A stretch of 20,780 bases of DNA. Origin: Peptococcaceae bacterium UBA4997 (GTDB lineage Bacteria > Bacillota > Dehalobacteriia > UBA4068 > UBA4997). Shown in pieces: positions 7,180-14,175 of the stretch. The stretch is from NCBI GenBank assembly GCA_002398485.1, contig DGYV01000016.1, positions 23,051-43,830 on the forward strand, read 5' to 3'. The notes under the pieces were generated by a model that searched no databases, was not told the origin of the DNA, and saw only the letters and a list, made by a program, of their open reading frames with translations. Position 1 is the stretch's first letter. The number at the start of each line of letters is the position of its first letter. Position numbers and translations under genes: made by a program.

Positions 7180-8380
7180 AGTAGTAGTTCCTATAGGTAC
7201 TCAGCACCCGGCCTTAAAAGAACCCGCAAGCTTTATTTTAACTTTGGAAGGCGAAAAAGTGGTATCTGCCAAAGCTAAATTGGGTTATAATCACCGTGGT
7301 ATTGAAAAGGCTTGTGAAAATCGCAGTTATATTCAATCCTTATATATTGTGGAAAGGGTTTGCGGCATTTGTTCACATGCCCATTCTACTGTATATTGTG
7401 AAGCGGTTGAAGAATTGGCGGGTATTGAAATCCCCAAGCGTGCCAAATATTTACGTACGGTAGTTTGCGAATTGGAGCGTTTGCACAGCCACCTTTTATG
7501 GTTGGGGGTAGCGGCTCACGAAATAGGTTTTGATACCTTCTTTATGTATGTATGGCGTGACAGAGAAAAAGTAATGGATATTTTAGAAAACTTTTGCGGT
7601 AACCGTGTAAATTACGGTATCAATACTTTAGGCGGTGTCCGCAGGGATCTAACACCTGAAATTATTGAAGATATAAAAAATCTTTGTAAACTTATGGATG
7701 AAAGATTAAAAATCTATACAGATCTTGCTATGGGAGATGCTACCTTAGCAGCCCGTTTGGCTAAAGTTGGCAGGCTTTCCAAAGAAACAGCCATTCAATA
7801 TGGTGCCGTAGGTCCTGTGGCGCGTGCTTCAGGTGTTGCTATAGATGTGCGGGTAAATGATCCTTTTGCTGCCTATGATGAAGTAAAAGCCAACATCGTT
7901 GTCGATGATAATTGTGATGTGTTCGGCAGGGTATTGGTACGTGTTTTGGAAATGGTAGATTCAGTAAGGATGCTGCGTTTTATGATGGACAACATTCCCG
8001 ACGGTACTATTTCTGTAAAAGTTCCACGGAAAATCCCCGCAGGTGAAGTTGCGCACAGGGTAGAAGCTCCCCGCGGAGAGGACGCTTATTTCCTGGCTTC
8101 TAACGGTACTGAAAAACCTGAACGCATCAGGATGCGTGCGCCAACAGAGGCAAACTGGCACGCTATTGCCCATATGCTTGAAGGCGATTACCTGGCGGAC
8201 AGCCCCATAATTATTGCTGCGATCGATCCTTGCTATTCCTGCACGGATAGAGCGATCCAAATAAATGATTTAAATACCGGCAAGCAGGATATTTTGAACT
8301 GGCAGCAATTGAAACAGTACAGCATCAACTGGCACAGAGAAAATAACGGCATTGATTTTGCTAAATTAAAAATTAAATAG
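7172..8380 (+). CDS. [NiFe] hydrogenase large (catalytic) subunit, group 4, NuoD-like
   Basis: A 402-residue catalytic subunit that holds the Ni-Fe(CN)2CO centre and interconverts 2H+ + 2e- and H2. All four Ni/Fe ligands are present: Cys64 and Cys67 in RVCGICSHAH, with His71 conserved, and Cys354 and Cys357 in DPCYSCTDR. Related Ehr and complex I proteins have lost these cysteines. After Arg360 there are 42 more residues. E. coli HycE is cleaved by HycI after the Arg of an equivalent motif, so this tail is probably removed once nickel is inserted, and a HycI-type gene closes this operon. The start at ATG 7172 is set by AAGGAGGTG at 7157-7165. An in-frame ATG at 7118 lies within the NuoC-like gene and lacks a ribosome site. 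The hyp genes needed for NiFe-centre assembly are not in the window. Confidence 0.95.
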   Translation: MGRVVVPIGTQHPALKEPASFILTLEGEKVVSAKAKLGYNHRGIEKACENRSYIQSLYIVERVCGICSHAHSTVYCEAVEELAGIEIPKRAKYLRTVVCELERLHSHLLWLGVAAHEIGFDTFFMYVWRDREKVMDILENFCGNRVNYGINTLGGVRRDLTPEIIEDIKNLCKLMDERLKIYTDLAMGDATLAARLAKVGRLSKETAIQYGAVGPVARASGVAIDVRVNDPFAAYDEVKANIVVDDNCDVFGRVLVRVLEMVDSVRMLRFMMDNIPDGTISVKVPRKIPAGEVAHRVEAPRGEDAYFLASNGTEKPERIRMRAPTEANWHAIAHMLEGDYLADSPIIIAAIDPCYSCTDRAIQINDLNTGKQDILNWQQLKQYSINWHRENNGIDFAKLKIK

Positions 8381-8400
8381 AAGGGAGGATAATTTGTCTG

Positions 8401-9333
8401 ATGAGTATTTTTTATCTTTTGGTTTTCCCAGGGTTCCTCTTTTTGAGTGCTTTAGGCTTATTCATGGAATATTTTGACCGTAAAGTTTATGCTCGCATGC
8501 AAAACCGTGTTGGTCCTCCCTGGTACCAGCCGCTTGCTGACATTATAAAGCTGGTAAGCAAGGAAACCATTATACCTTATGATACCAACAAAAAAATGTT
8601 TGCAGCTTTGCCTGTAATTGCTTTGGCAGCGGCTACAACGGCTATTTTTTATATTCCCATTTGGAGCAGCCATGCGTTGTTTTCATTTACGGGGGATATT
8701 ATAGTAGTGCTTTACCTTTTAACTATTCCTACCCTTACCTTTTTCCTTGCAGGTTGGAATTCGAACTCTTTGTTTGCAGGCATTGGCGCTGTGCGTAACC
8801 TTACCCAGTTATTCTCCTATGAAGTACCTCTTTATATGGGGTTATTGGCACCTGCCTTTTTAGCAAGCAGCTGGAGCTTAAGTGAAATATCTCAATTTTA
8901 TACCACTCATCCTTTACTTATTTTATTGAACATCCCTGCTTTTATTGTATGCATAATTGCTGTACAAGGTAAATTGGAACGTGTTCCCTTTGATATTCCC
9001 GATGCTGAAACTGAAATCGTTGCAGGTAGTTTTACCGAATACAGCGGCCGTTACTTTGCTATTTTCAGAATGGCTCTTGATACGGAATTGGTAGTTGCTG
9101 CAACCTTGTTGGCTGCTGTTTTTATTCCTGTATTTGTTGCCAATCCGTTTATTAGTTTTCTCATCTATTTAGCTAAAGTATTTGTTATAATATTTATTTT
9201 GGCTATATTCCGTTCTGTTATGGCGCGTATACGTATGGAACAGATGGTGAAATTTTGCTGGAGATATTTGGCTCCCCTTGCCTTGGCACAAATCATCATC
9301 AACATATTGATTAAGGGGGTGCTTCCTTTATGA
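8401..9333 (+). CDS. NuoH-like membrane anchor subunit
   Basis: A 310-residue protein with about eight helices, the subunit that anchors the hydrogenase arm and starts the proton-coupling path. Diagnostic motifs are DRKVYARMQNRVGPP followed by QPLADIIKL, the GAVRNLTQLFSYEVPL segment, and PFDIPDAETEIVAGSFTEYSG. The acidic residues of the last motif, which line the E-channel in complex I, are all kept. The ATG at 8401 follows AAGGGAGG by 12 bases, the same long spacing as the first gene of the operon. The 3' end overlaps the following ferredoxin-type gene by four bases (ATGA). E. coli NuoH is 325 residues, so it is full length. Confidence 0.93.
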   Translation: MSIFYLLVFPGFLFLSALGLFMEYFDRKVYARMQNRVGPPWYQPLADIIKLVSKETIIPYDTNKKMFAALPVIALAAATTAIFYIPIWSSHALFSFTGDIIVVLYLLTIPTLTFFLAGWNSNSLFAGIGAVRNLTQLFSYEVPLYMGLLAPAFLASSWSLSEISQFYTTHPLLILLNIPAFIVCIIAVQGKLERVPFDIPDAETEIVAGSFTEYSGRYFAIFRMALDTELVVAATLLAAVFIPVFVANPFISFLIYLAKVFVIIFILAIFRSVMARIRMEQMVKFCWRYLAPLALAQIIINILIKGVLPL

Positions 9334-9698
9334 GGCGTTATCCCGGTAAAATAATCAAAGAAGCTATGGGTAATTTAAATAGTAAGGCCGCTACCAATTT
9401 ATATCCTGCCGCACCTTCAATAGTTACCAAAGGCTACAGAGGCAAACTTAATTATAATTCTAAAGCTTGTACGGGTTGTAAGCTTTGTGTAAGGGATTGC
9501 CCTGCTAAAGCAATTGAAATAGTTAATGTAGGTGCGGATGGCGAAAAGATTTTTGAATGCCATTTGGATTTGGGCCATTGTATTTTCTGCGGACAATGTG
9601 CTGATGTATGTCCTAAAAAATGCCTGAAAGTAACCAATGAATTTGAATTGGCTACTACAGATAAATCTACATTAAACATTAATCTTAAGGAAGTTTAG
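9330..9698 (+). CDS. NuoI/EchF-like two-[4Fe-4S] ferredoxin-type subunit
   Basis: A 122-residue electron-entry subunit with two CxxCxxCxxxC motifs, Cys47/50/53/57 and Cys84/87/90/94, each binding one [4Fe-4S] cluster. The N-terminal 40 residues are basic and form the surface that packs on the NuoH-like anchor. It is shorter than NuoI (about 180) and close to EchF and MbhN. In a complex lacking NuoE, NuoF and NuoG this is the likely docking point for soluble ferredoxin, which is inference from Ech and Mbh. It overlaps the NuoH-like gene by four bases. Confidence 0.92.
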   Translation: MRRYPGKIIKEAMGNLNSKAATNLYPAAPSIVTKGYRGKLNYNSKACTGCKLCVRDCPAKAIEIVNVGADGEKIFECHLDLGHCIFCGQCADVCPKKCLKVTNEFELATTDKSTLNINLKEV

Positions 9699-9700
9699 TT

Positions 9701-10192
9701 ATGGATATAGGCAATTTTTTGGCAGAAACCCTTAAGAATTGTAAGCGTTGGGTAGTACTTGGCGCAGGTTCCGAGCTTAAAGCCGATGATGCAGTGGGAA
9801 TGCTGGTAGCAAATGAACTTAAAAAAACCCTTTCATCTTATGAAAATATTTTGATAGTGCCCGGCAGTACCGCACCCGAAAACTTTACGGGTTTAATCAA
9901 GGCCTTTGCTCCTGACCATATTATTTTGGTTGATGCAGCTTATTTGGAAGAGGATGTAGGTACAATAGGAATAATAGACCCTGACTGTATAAAAGGTATT
10001 TCTTTCAGTACCCATATGCTTCCATTTAATGTAATGGTAAAATATTTGGAGCATGAAGTGGGTTGTTCCATATCCATTATTGGTATTCAGCCCTTTTCCA
10101 CAGAGCTTGCCGAACCCATGTGTGCCGAAGTTGAGGCAGCAGGTTTTGAGTTGATTGAAGCCATCAAACAATATGCCAAAACCCATTGTTAA
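9701..10192 (+). CDS. hycI: HycI-type hydrogenase maturation protease
   Basis: A 163-residue nickel-dependent endopeptidase that trims the large-subunit tail after Ni insertion. The N-terminal motif is GAGSELKADDAVG, where the family has GxGNxLxxDDxxG. The metal-binding positions of the family (Asp16, Asp62 and His90 in HycI) correspond to Asp30, Asp78 in VDAA and His105 in STHMLPFN. The usual Asn of the first motif is Ser here. It starts two bases after the NuoI-like stop, with AAGGAAG upstream, so it is the last gene of the hydrogenase operon. The large subunit at 7172-8380 has the matching uncleaved tail, which supports this pairing. Confidence 0.88.
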   Translation: MDIGNFLAETLKNCKRWVVLGAGSELKADDAVGMLVANELKKTLSSYENILIVPGSTAPENFTGLIKAFAPDHIILVDAAYLEEDVGTIGIIDPDCIKGISFSTHMLPFNVMVKYLEHEVGCSISIIGIQPFSTELAEPMCAEVEAAGFELIEAIKQYAKTHC

Positions 10193-10204
10193 GTTTTGGT
10201 TTTC

Positions 10205-10233
10205 AAGACCTCCCCAAAAGGGAGGTCTTTTGT
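10205..10233 (+). terminator. Rho-independent terminator of the [NiFe] hydrogenase operon
   Basis: A perfect 10-base stem, AAGACCTCCC (10205-10214) and GGGAGGTCTT (10220-10229), with loop CAAAA and a short T run. It starts 13 bases after the protease stop. Its 3' edge merges with the -10 element of the next promoter. Confidence 0.88.
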
Positions 10234-10239
10234 TATAAT
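10231..10239 (+). promoter_or_regulatory. Extended -10 promoter for the gatC/gatA-like pair
   Basis: TGTTATAAT gives a TGn extension plus a perfect TATAAT (10234-10239). The -35 position falls inside the terminator stem (TCCCCA, poor match), as is tolerated for extended -10 promoters. The identical nine bases recur at 11935-11943 before korD. Confidence 0.5.
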
Positions 10240-10281
10240 AATAAGCAGGTATTTAAGCAAAACTAAAACAGGCTTATTATT
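10237..10281. repeat. 10-base perfect inverted repeat between promoter and gatC start
   Basis: AATAATAAGC (10237-10246) and GCTTATTATT (10272-10281) are exact reverse complements 25 bases apart. The left arm touches the -10 hexamer and the right arm ends two bases before the AAGGCGG ribosome site. It may be an operator. As RNA it would form only if transcription starts upstream of the left arm. Confidence 0.5.
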
Positions 10282-10296
10282 TTAAGGCGGTGGATA

Positions 10297-10473
10297 ATGT
10301 TTAGCATCAAACAGATAATGGAATTAGCGGAAATAGCAAGTTTGGATATTTCAAACTGTGATATTGAGGAATTGAGGGCAGCCTTAAACAGTAATTTGGT
10401 TTATGTTAGCCAAATTAAGGAAGTTGATGTAACTGATGTAGAACCTCTTACCGAAATGGGGAGGGAATCATGA
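10297..10473 (+). CDS. gatC: Short GatC-like protein (58 residues)
   Basis: This small gene encodes 58 residues and resembles the N-terminal half of GatC, the subunit that holds GatA against GatB. The two-helix start (IMELAEIASLDIS, then LRAALNSNLVYVSQI) and the EVDVTDVEPL segment match the family. GatC proteins are usually about 95 residues. This one stops right after EPLTEMGRES and lacks the C-terminal LRED-type segment. AAGGCGG at 10284-10290 precedes the ATG by six bases. Its stop overlaps the start of the GatA-like gene (ATGA), a tight coupling seen for real gatCA pairs. Whether it still serves tRNA amidation is uncertain. The symbol marks homology only. Confidence 0.75.
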   Translation: MFSIKQIMELAEIASLDISNCDIEELRAALNSNLVYVSQIKEVDVTDVEPLTEMGRES

Positions 10474-11864
10474 GCATATTAAATTATTCAGCGCTTGAAT
10501 TGAATAAACTGCTGCAAAAACAAATTTTAAGTGTGCAGGAGCTTATTACAGCTTTAGAGGCTCATATAATGGCTACAGAGCCTTCTGTAAAGGCTTTCGT
10601 GTATTTAGACCTTGCTAAAGCAAAAACAGCCTCAGTATGCTTAGATGAAAGAATTAGACGAGGGGAAGAAATTTCTTGCCTTGCCGGTGTGCCTTTTGTC
10701 CTAAAGGCTAATATGGCTACCATAAATGAGCCCACCCATGCCTGTTCCGAAATCTTACGGGAATTTAAACCGGGCTATAATGCTGCGGTAGCTGCTAAAC
10801 TAACGGAAGCCGATGCTATTTTATTAGGTAAAACTAATATGGATGCACTTGCTATGGGTTCTTCAACTGTTACCTCATGTTTTGGCCCAAGCTACAATCC
10901 ATGGGCGGAAAATTTAAGCCCGGGCGGTTCCAGCGGCGGCTCTGCAGCTGCGGTAGCTGCTAAAGAAGCCTGGTTTGCTTTGGGGTCGGATACGGGCGGT
11001 TCTATACGCCAGCCTGCAGCTTTTTGCGGATTGGTAGGTATGAAGCCTACTTTTGGTTTAGTACCTGCTTTTGGGGTAGTGCCTTTGGCACCTACCTTAG
11101 ACCAAGTTGGGCCTATAACTCGTAATGTACGTGATTGTGCTGCTGTAATGAGTTTGATAAGTAAAAAGGATTTAGGTTTTATGCAAGAAGTACCTCTTTC
11201 TGTAAAGGGTCTTAAAATAGCTGTTGCCAAAGAATATATGGAGCTTGCCCTTCCTGAAATGTCAGATGCCGTATATAAAGCTTTGGCTGTTTATGAAAAA
11301 GAGGGAGCAGTTATAACAGAAATATCACTGCCCCTTACCAAATATGCATTACCTGCCTACCATGTAATAGCACCTACCGATTTTGCCGCTTTGTTAAGCG
11401 GAGATGATTATAAAAACTGCCCCGGCTTTGTGGAAGCTGTTAAAGCTTATGATAGTTCTTTATTCGGTATAGAGGAGCAGCGACGTATTCTGATGGGGCA
11501 TTATTTCAACTCTTTTATGGATCATAATAAGCATTATATTCATGCCTGCAAGATAAGGCGTTTGCTCCAAGATGAATTGAATTCGGCTTTAGAAAAATAT
11601 GCTTGTATTGTTACTCCTACTACCTGTAATACGGCCTTTAGCTATAGTAAAATGCCTAAAGAAGGTAAGGAAATGTATAAAAATGATATGTTGTTGGCTG
11701 CGGCTTCAATTGCCGGCTTGCCTGCGGTCTCCCTACCATGTGGTATTATAAATGGTTTGCCTGCTGCAATGCAGATAATGGGCAGGCCCTATAATGACAG
11801 ATTTATTTTAGATATAGCGGAAGCTTATGAAGTAGCTACCGCCAAAGAATATATTTTGTATTAA
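10470..11864 (+). CDS. gatA: Divergent GatA-like amidase (amidase-signature family)
   Basis: A 464-residue amidase-signature enzyme. The Lys-cisSer-Ser triad is intact: Lys79 (VPFVLKANM), Ser154 (PGGSSGGS) and Ser178 (GSDTGGSIRQPAAFCG). These are the same residue numbers as in Staphylococcus aureus GatA. In GatCAB this subunit frees ammonia from glutamine for Glu-tRNA(Gln) or Asp-tRNA(Asn). Several otherwise near-invariant GatA segments are altered. KDN after the triad lysine is KAN, YGRVSRYGL is FGLVPAFGV, and PANLAGLPA is AASIAGLPA. A conserved Asp (KNDMLL) near the glutamine site remains. No gatB follows. It may be a second, specialised GatA or a free amidase. Homology is certain, tRNA function is not. 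The start overlaps the GatC-like stop. No terminator is seen after it, so transcription may continue into the kor genes. Confidence 0.85.
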   Translation: MSILNYSALELNKLLQKQILSVQELITALEAHIMATEPSVKAFVYLDLAKAKTASVCLDERIRRGEEISCLAGVPFVLKANMATINEPTHACSEILREFKPGYNAAVAAKLTEADAILLGKTNMDALAMGSSTVTSCFGPSYNPWAENLSPGGSSGGSAAAVAAKEAWFALGSDTGGSIRQPAAFCGLVGMKPTFGLVPAFGVVPLAPTLDQVGPITRNVRDCAAVMSLISKKDLGFMQEVPLSVKGLKIAVAKEYMELALPEMSDAVYKALAVYEKEGAVITEISLPLTKYALPAYHVIAPTDFAALLSGDDYKNCPGFVEAVKAYDSSLFGIEEQRRILMGHYFNSFMDHNKHYIHACKIRRLLQDELNSALEKYACIVTPTTCNTAFSYSKMPKEGKEMYKNDMLLAAASIAGLPAVSLPCGIINGLPAAMQIMGRPYNDRFILDIAEAYEVATAKEYILY

Positions 11865-11914
11865 CGGAGAATTATACAAAATATATAAAAAATTTTAAAA
11901 ACTACAGAAAAGAC

Positions 11915-11943
11915 TACACAAACTGAAGTTGTTGTGTTATAAT
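11915..11943 (+). promoter_or_regulatory. Promoter of the kor operon with a built-in inverted repeat
   Basis: TACACA (11915-11920) and TATAAT (11938-11943) are spaced 17 bases, with a TGn extension (TGTTATAAT). Between them lies an imperfect palindrome, ACACAAACT (11916-11924) against AGTTGTTGTGT (11927-11937), differing by a two-base insertion. Its position would let a bound protein block RNA polymerase. The leader is about 35 bases. Confidence 0.6.
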
Positions 11944-11985
11944 AATTCGTAAATCTTGTTTATTTATGCGTAAGGAGGCAATGTC

Positions 11986-12201
11986 GTGTCTAAGAAGTCT
12001 TTTAATGTTCAATTTAAGGAAGAATGGTGCAAGGCCTGTGGTATTTGTATCATGATGTGCCCTGCGGGAGTTTTAGCAGCTAACATAGATAGCAAAGCAA
12101 TGGTCGTGGCAGAGGATAAGTGCATAGGCTGCTTGGCCTGTGAACTTCATTGCCCTGATTTTTGCTTTTATGTAAAGGAGAAGGGTGAAAATGACAAATA
12201 A
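11986..12201 (+). CDS. korD: 2-oxoacid:ferredoxin oxidoreductase delta (ferredoxin) subunit
   Basis: A 71-residue protein with two [4Fe-4S] motifs, Cys15/18/21/25 and Cys46/49/52/56, plus a lone Cys60. Size and position directly before the alpha subunit match KorD, which passes electrons from the TPP centre to external ferredoxin. The start is a GTG at 11986, seven bases after AAGGAGG. An ATG at 11981 is out of frame. The gene overlaps the start of korA by about 11 bases. Confidence 0.92.
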   Translation: MSKKSFNVQFKEEWCKACGICIMMCPAGVLAANIDSKAMVVAEDKCIGCLACELHCPDFCFYVKEKGENDK

Positions 12202-13330
12202 TACTATTAACAAAATACGTCTTGTTCAGGGTAATGAAGCCTGCGCCCTGGGAGCTATTAAAGCAGGCGCTACTTTTTATTCAGGGTATCCAATTACGCC
12301 TTCTACGGAAGTGGCTGAACATATTGCCAATAAATTCCCCAGAATCGGCAGGCATTTTATTCAAATGGAGGATGAAATTGCCAGTATTGGTGCCGCTATA
12401 GGTGCATCCACAGTTGGCCATAAAGCCTTTACGGCTACTTCAGGCCCCGGTTTTTCCTTAATGCAGGAGCTTATAGGTTATGCGGCTATTGCCGAAATTC
12501 CCGTGGTCATTATCAATGTTATGCGTGCAGGCCCCAGTACAGGTTTGCCTACCATGCCTGCTGCGGGTGATGTTCAGCAAGCTCGTTGGGGAACGCATGG
12601 CGACCATTCCATTATTGCCATATCTCCCAATTCTGTTATGGAAACTTATTATGAAACTATAAATGCTTTTAATTTAGCTGAACAATACAGAACCCCCGTA
12701 CTTTTAATGATGGATGAAAAAGTAGGGCATTTGCGTGAGCGTTTTGAAGAAGATGAAGCCAATGAACCTGTGATAATGTACCGCCCCGCGCCTAAAGAAG
12801 GAGAAAAATTTGTGCCTTATGCCAATGTTGAATGCGGTGTACCGCATATTTTACCTTTAGGTAAAGGCGAAAGGTATCACATAACAGGTTTGACTCACGG
12901 TGAAACAGGTTTTTATACAGCGCAGCCCAAGGCTGTAAGTAAATTTGTTGGTCGTTTAAGCGATAAAATAGAATTGAATGTTGATAAGATTGCTAAAATA
13001 GAAGAAAATTACACAGACGATGCGGAAGTTTTGGTATTATCCTATGGCAGTTCTGCCCGTTCCGCTCATGAGGCTGTTAAAACCTTGCGTGAACAGGGGC
13101 ATAAAGTAGGTATGGTACGCTTGATTACATTATGGCCTTTCCATGATGCTAAAATAGCTGCCTTATGTGAAGGTAAAAAAGCTGTTATAGTACCTGAAAT
13201 GAATTTGGGGCAAATGGCAAGAGAAGTACAGCGTGTGGCTAAAGGTGTACCTGTATTGCCCATGTGTCGTGTAGACGGGGATTTGATGACACCCGATGAA
13301 ATTATTGCAAAAGTAAAGGAGGTATTATAA
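12191..13330 (+). CDS. korA: 2-oxoacid (2-oxoglutarate-type):ferredoxin oxidoreductase alpha subunit
   Basis: The alpha subunit (379 residues) carries the pyrimidine-binding domain followed by the transketolase C-terminal-like domain. The signature GYPITPSTEVAEH near residue 30 and the FIQMEDEIASIGAAIGAS region, with the catalytic-type Glu, are typical of KorA/VorB. The ATSGPGFSLMQE loop is present, and the stretch after residue 260 is the C-terminal domain (VLSYGSSARSA). The protein helps convert 2-oxoglutarate plus CoA to succinyl-CoA, CO2 and reduced ferredoxin. A branched-chain substrate cannot be excluded by sequence alone. The start is taken as ATG 12191, ten bases after AAGGAG. An in-frame GTG at 12185 would add two residues. 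It touches korB. Confidence 0.9.
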   Translation: MTNNTINKIRLVQGNEACALGAIKAGATFYSGYPITPSTEVAEHIANKFPRIGRHFIQMEDEIASIGAAIGASTVGHKAFTATSGPGFSLMQELIGYAAIAEIPVVIINVMRAGPSTGLPTMPAAGDVQQARWGTHGDHSIIAISPNSVMETYYETINAFNLAEQYRTPVLLMMDEKVGHLRERFEEDEANEPVIMYRPAPKEGEKFVPYANVECGVPHILPLGKGERYHITGLTHGETGFYTAQPKAVSKFVGRLSDKIELNVDKIAKIEENYTDDAEVLVLSYGSSARSAHEAVKTLREQGHKVGMVRLITLWPFHDAKIAALCEGKKAVIVPEMNLGQMAREVQRVAKGVPVLPMCRVDGDLMTPDEIIAKVKEVL

Positions 13331-14175
13331 TGCGTCCTGTATATGAAAAATATTTTAGGGATAATATCCCTCACATTTGGTGCGCAGGCTGCGGCAATGG
13401 TATTGTTATGTCAGCTTTTGCCCGTGCTATAGAAAAGCTTGGTTATGATCAAGATGATGTTATGGTGGTATCCGGGATTGGCTGTTCTTCCCGTATGACC
13501 ACATATATAGATTTCAATACTTTGCATACAGCTCATGGCAGGGCTTTGGCTTTTGCCACAGGGGCAAAATTAAGTGAACCAAGGCTGAAGATGTTCGTCA
13601 TCATGGGGGATGGTGATGCAGCTGCTATTGGCGGTAATCATTTTATTCATAGCTGCCGCCGTAATATAGATATTACTGCGATTATCATCAATAATGCTAT
13701 CTACGGTATGACAGGTGGCCAGTATTCTCCTCTTACACCCACGGGTAAAAAAGCTACTACAGCTCCTTACGGTAATATAGACAGAGCTTTTGATATTGTT
13801 GAGCTTTCCAGAGGTGCGGGTGCTACTTATGTGGCACGTGGTGATATTTATCATGCCGCTCAGCTTACTAATCAGATAGTAGACGCTGCAAATCATAAAG
13901 GTTTTTCCGTGTTGGAAGTAGTATCAACTTGCCCGATTTCATACGGCAGGTACAATAAAATGCCCAAACCTACCGATATGATGCAATATATTAAAGACAA
14001 TACGGTTTCTGTACAAAAGGCCGCTACAATGACAGCTGATGAGCTTAAGGATAAAATAATCATTGGTGAACATTTTAAAATCGAAAATGTGCCTGAATAC
14101 ACCGAAGAACACAATAAGTTGGTGGCAGAAGTAAAAAAAGACTATTTGGAAAAACTTAAAGGGGGTGCCAAATAA
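13330..14175 (+). CDS. korB: 2-oxoacid:ferredoxin oxidoreductase beta subunit (TPP-binding)
   Basis: A 281-residue beta subunit that binds thiamine diphosphate. The TPP motif is GDGDAAAIGGNHFIHSCRRN, followed by ITAIIINNAIYGMTGGQ. CAGCGNG and GIGCSSRM give the conserved cysteines near the cofactor. LHTAHGRALAFATG is the KorB-type substrate loop, and the TGKKATTAPYGNID loop also fits 2-oxoglutarate enzymes. The KorA stop and the KorB start overlap by one base (TAATG), with AAGGAGG upstream. The next gene also overlaps by one base, so A, B and C are made at matched levels. Confidence 0.92.
   Translation: MRPVYEKYFRDNIPHIWCAGCGNGIVMSAFARAIEKLGYDQDDVMVVSGIGCSSRMTTYIDFNTLHTAHGRALAFATGAKLSEPRLKMFVIMGDGDAAAIGGNHFIHSCRRNIDITAIIINNAIYGMTGGQYSPLTPTGKKATTAPYGNIDRAFDIVELSRGAGATYVARGDIYHAAQLTNQIVDAANHKGFSVLEVVSTCPISYGRYNKMPKPTDMMQYIKDNTVSVQKAATMTADELKDKIIIGEHFKIENVPEYTEEHNKLVAEVKKDYLEKLKGGAK

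Noticed and set aside
133..9698. Respiratory complex I (nuo operon)
   Set aside because: The NuoD-like protein has both Ni-binding CxxC pairs, the NuoB-like protein has CxxC rather than CC, NuoE/F/G are missing from the operon, and a hydrogenase protease closes it.
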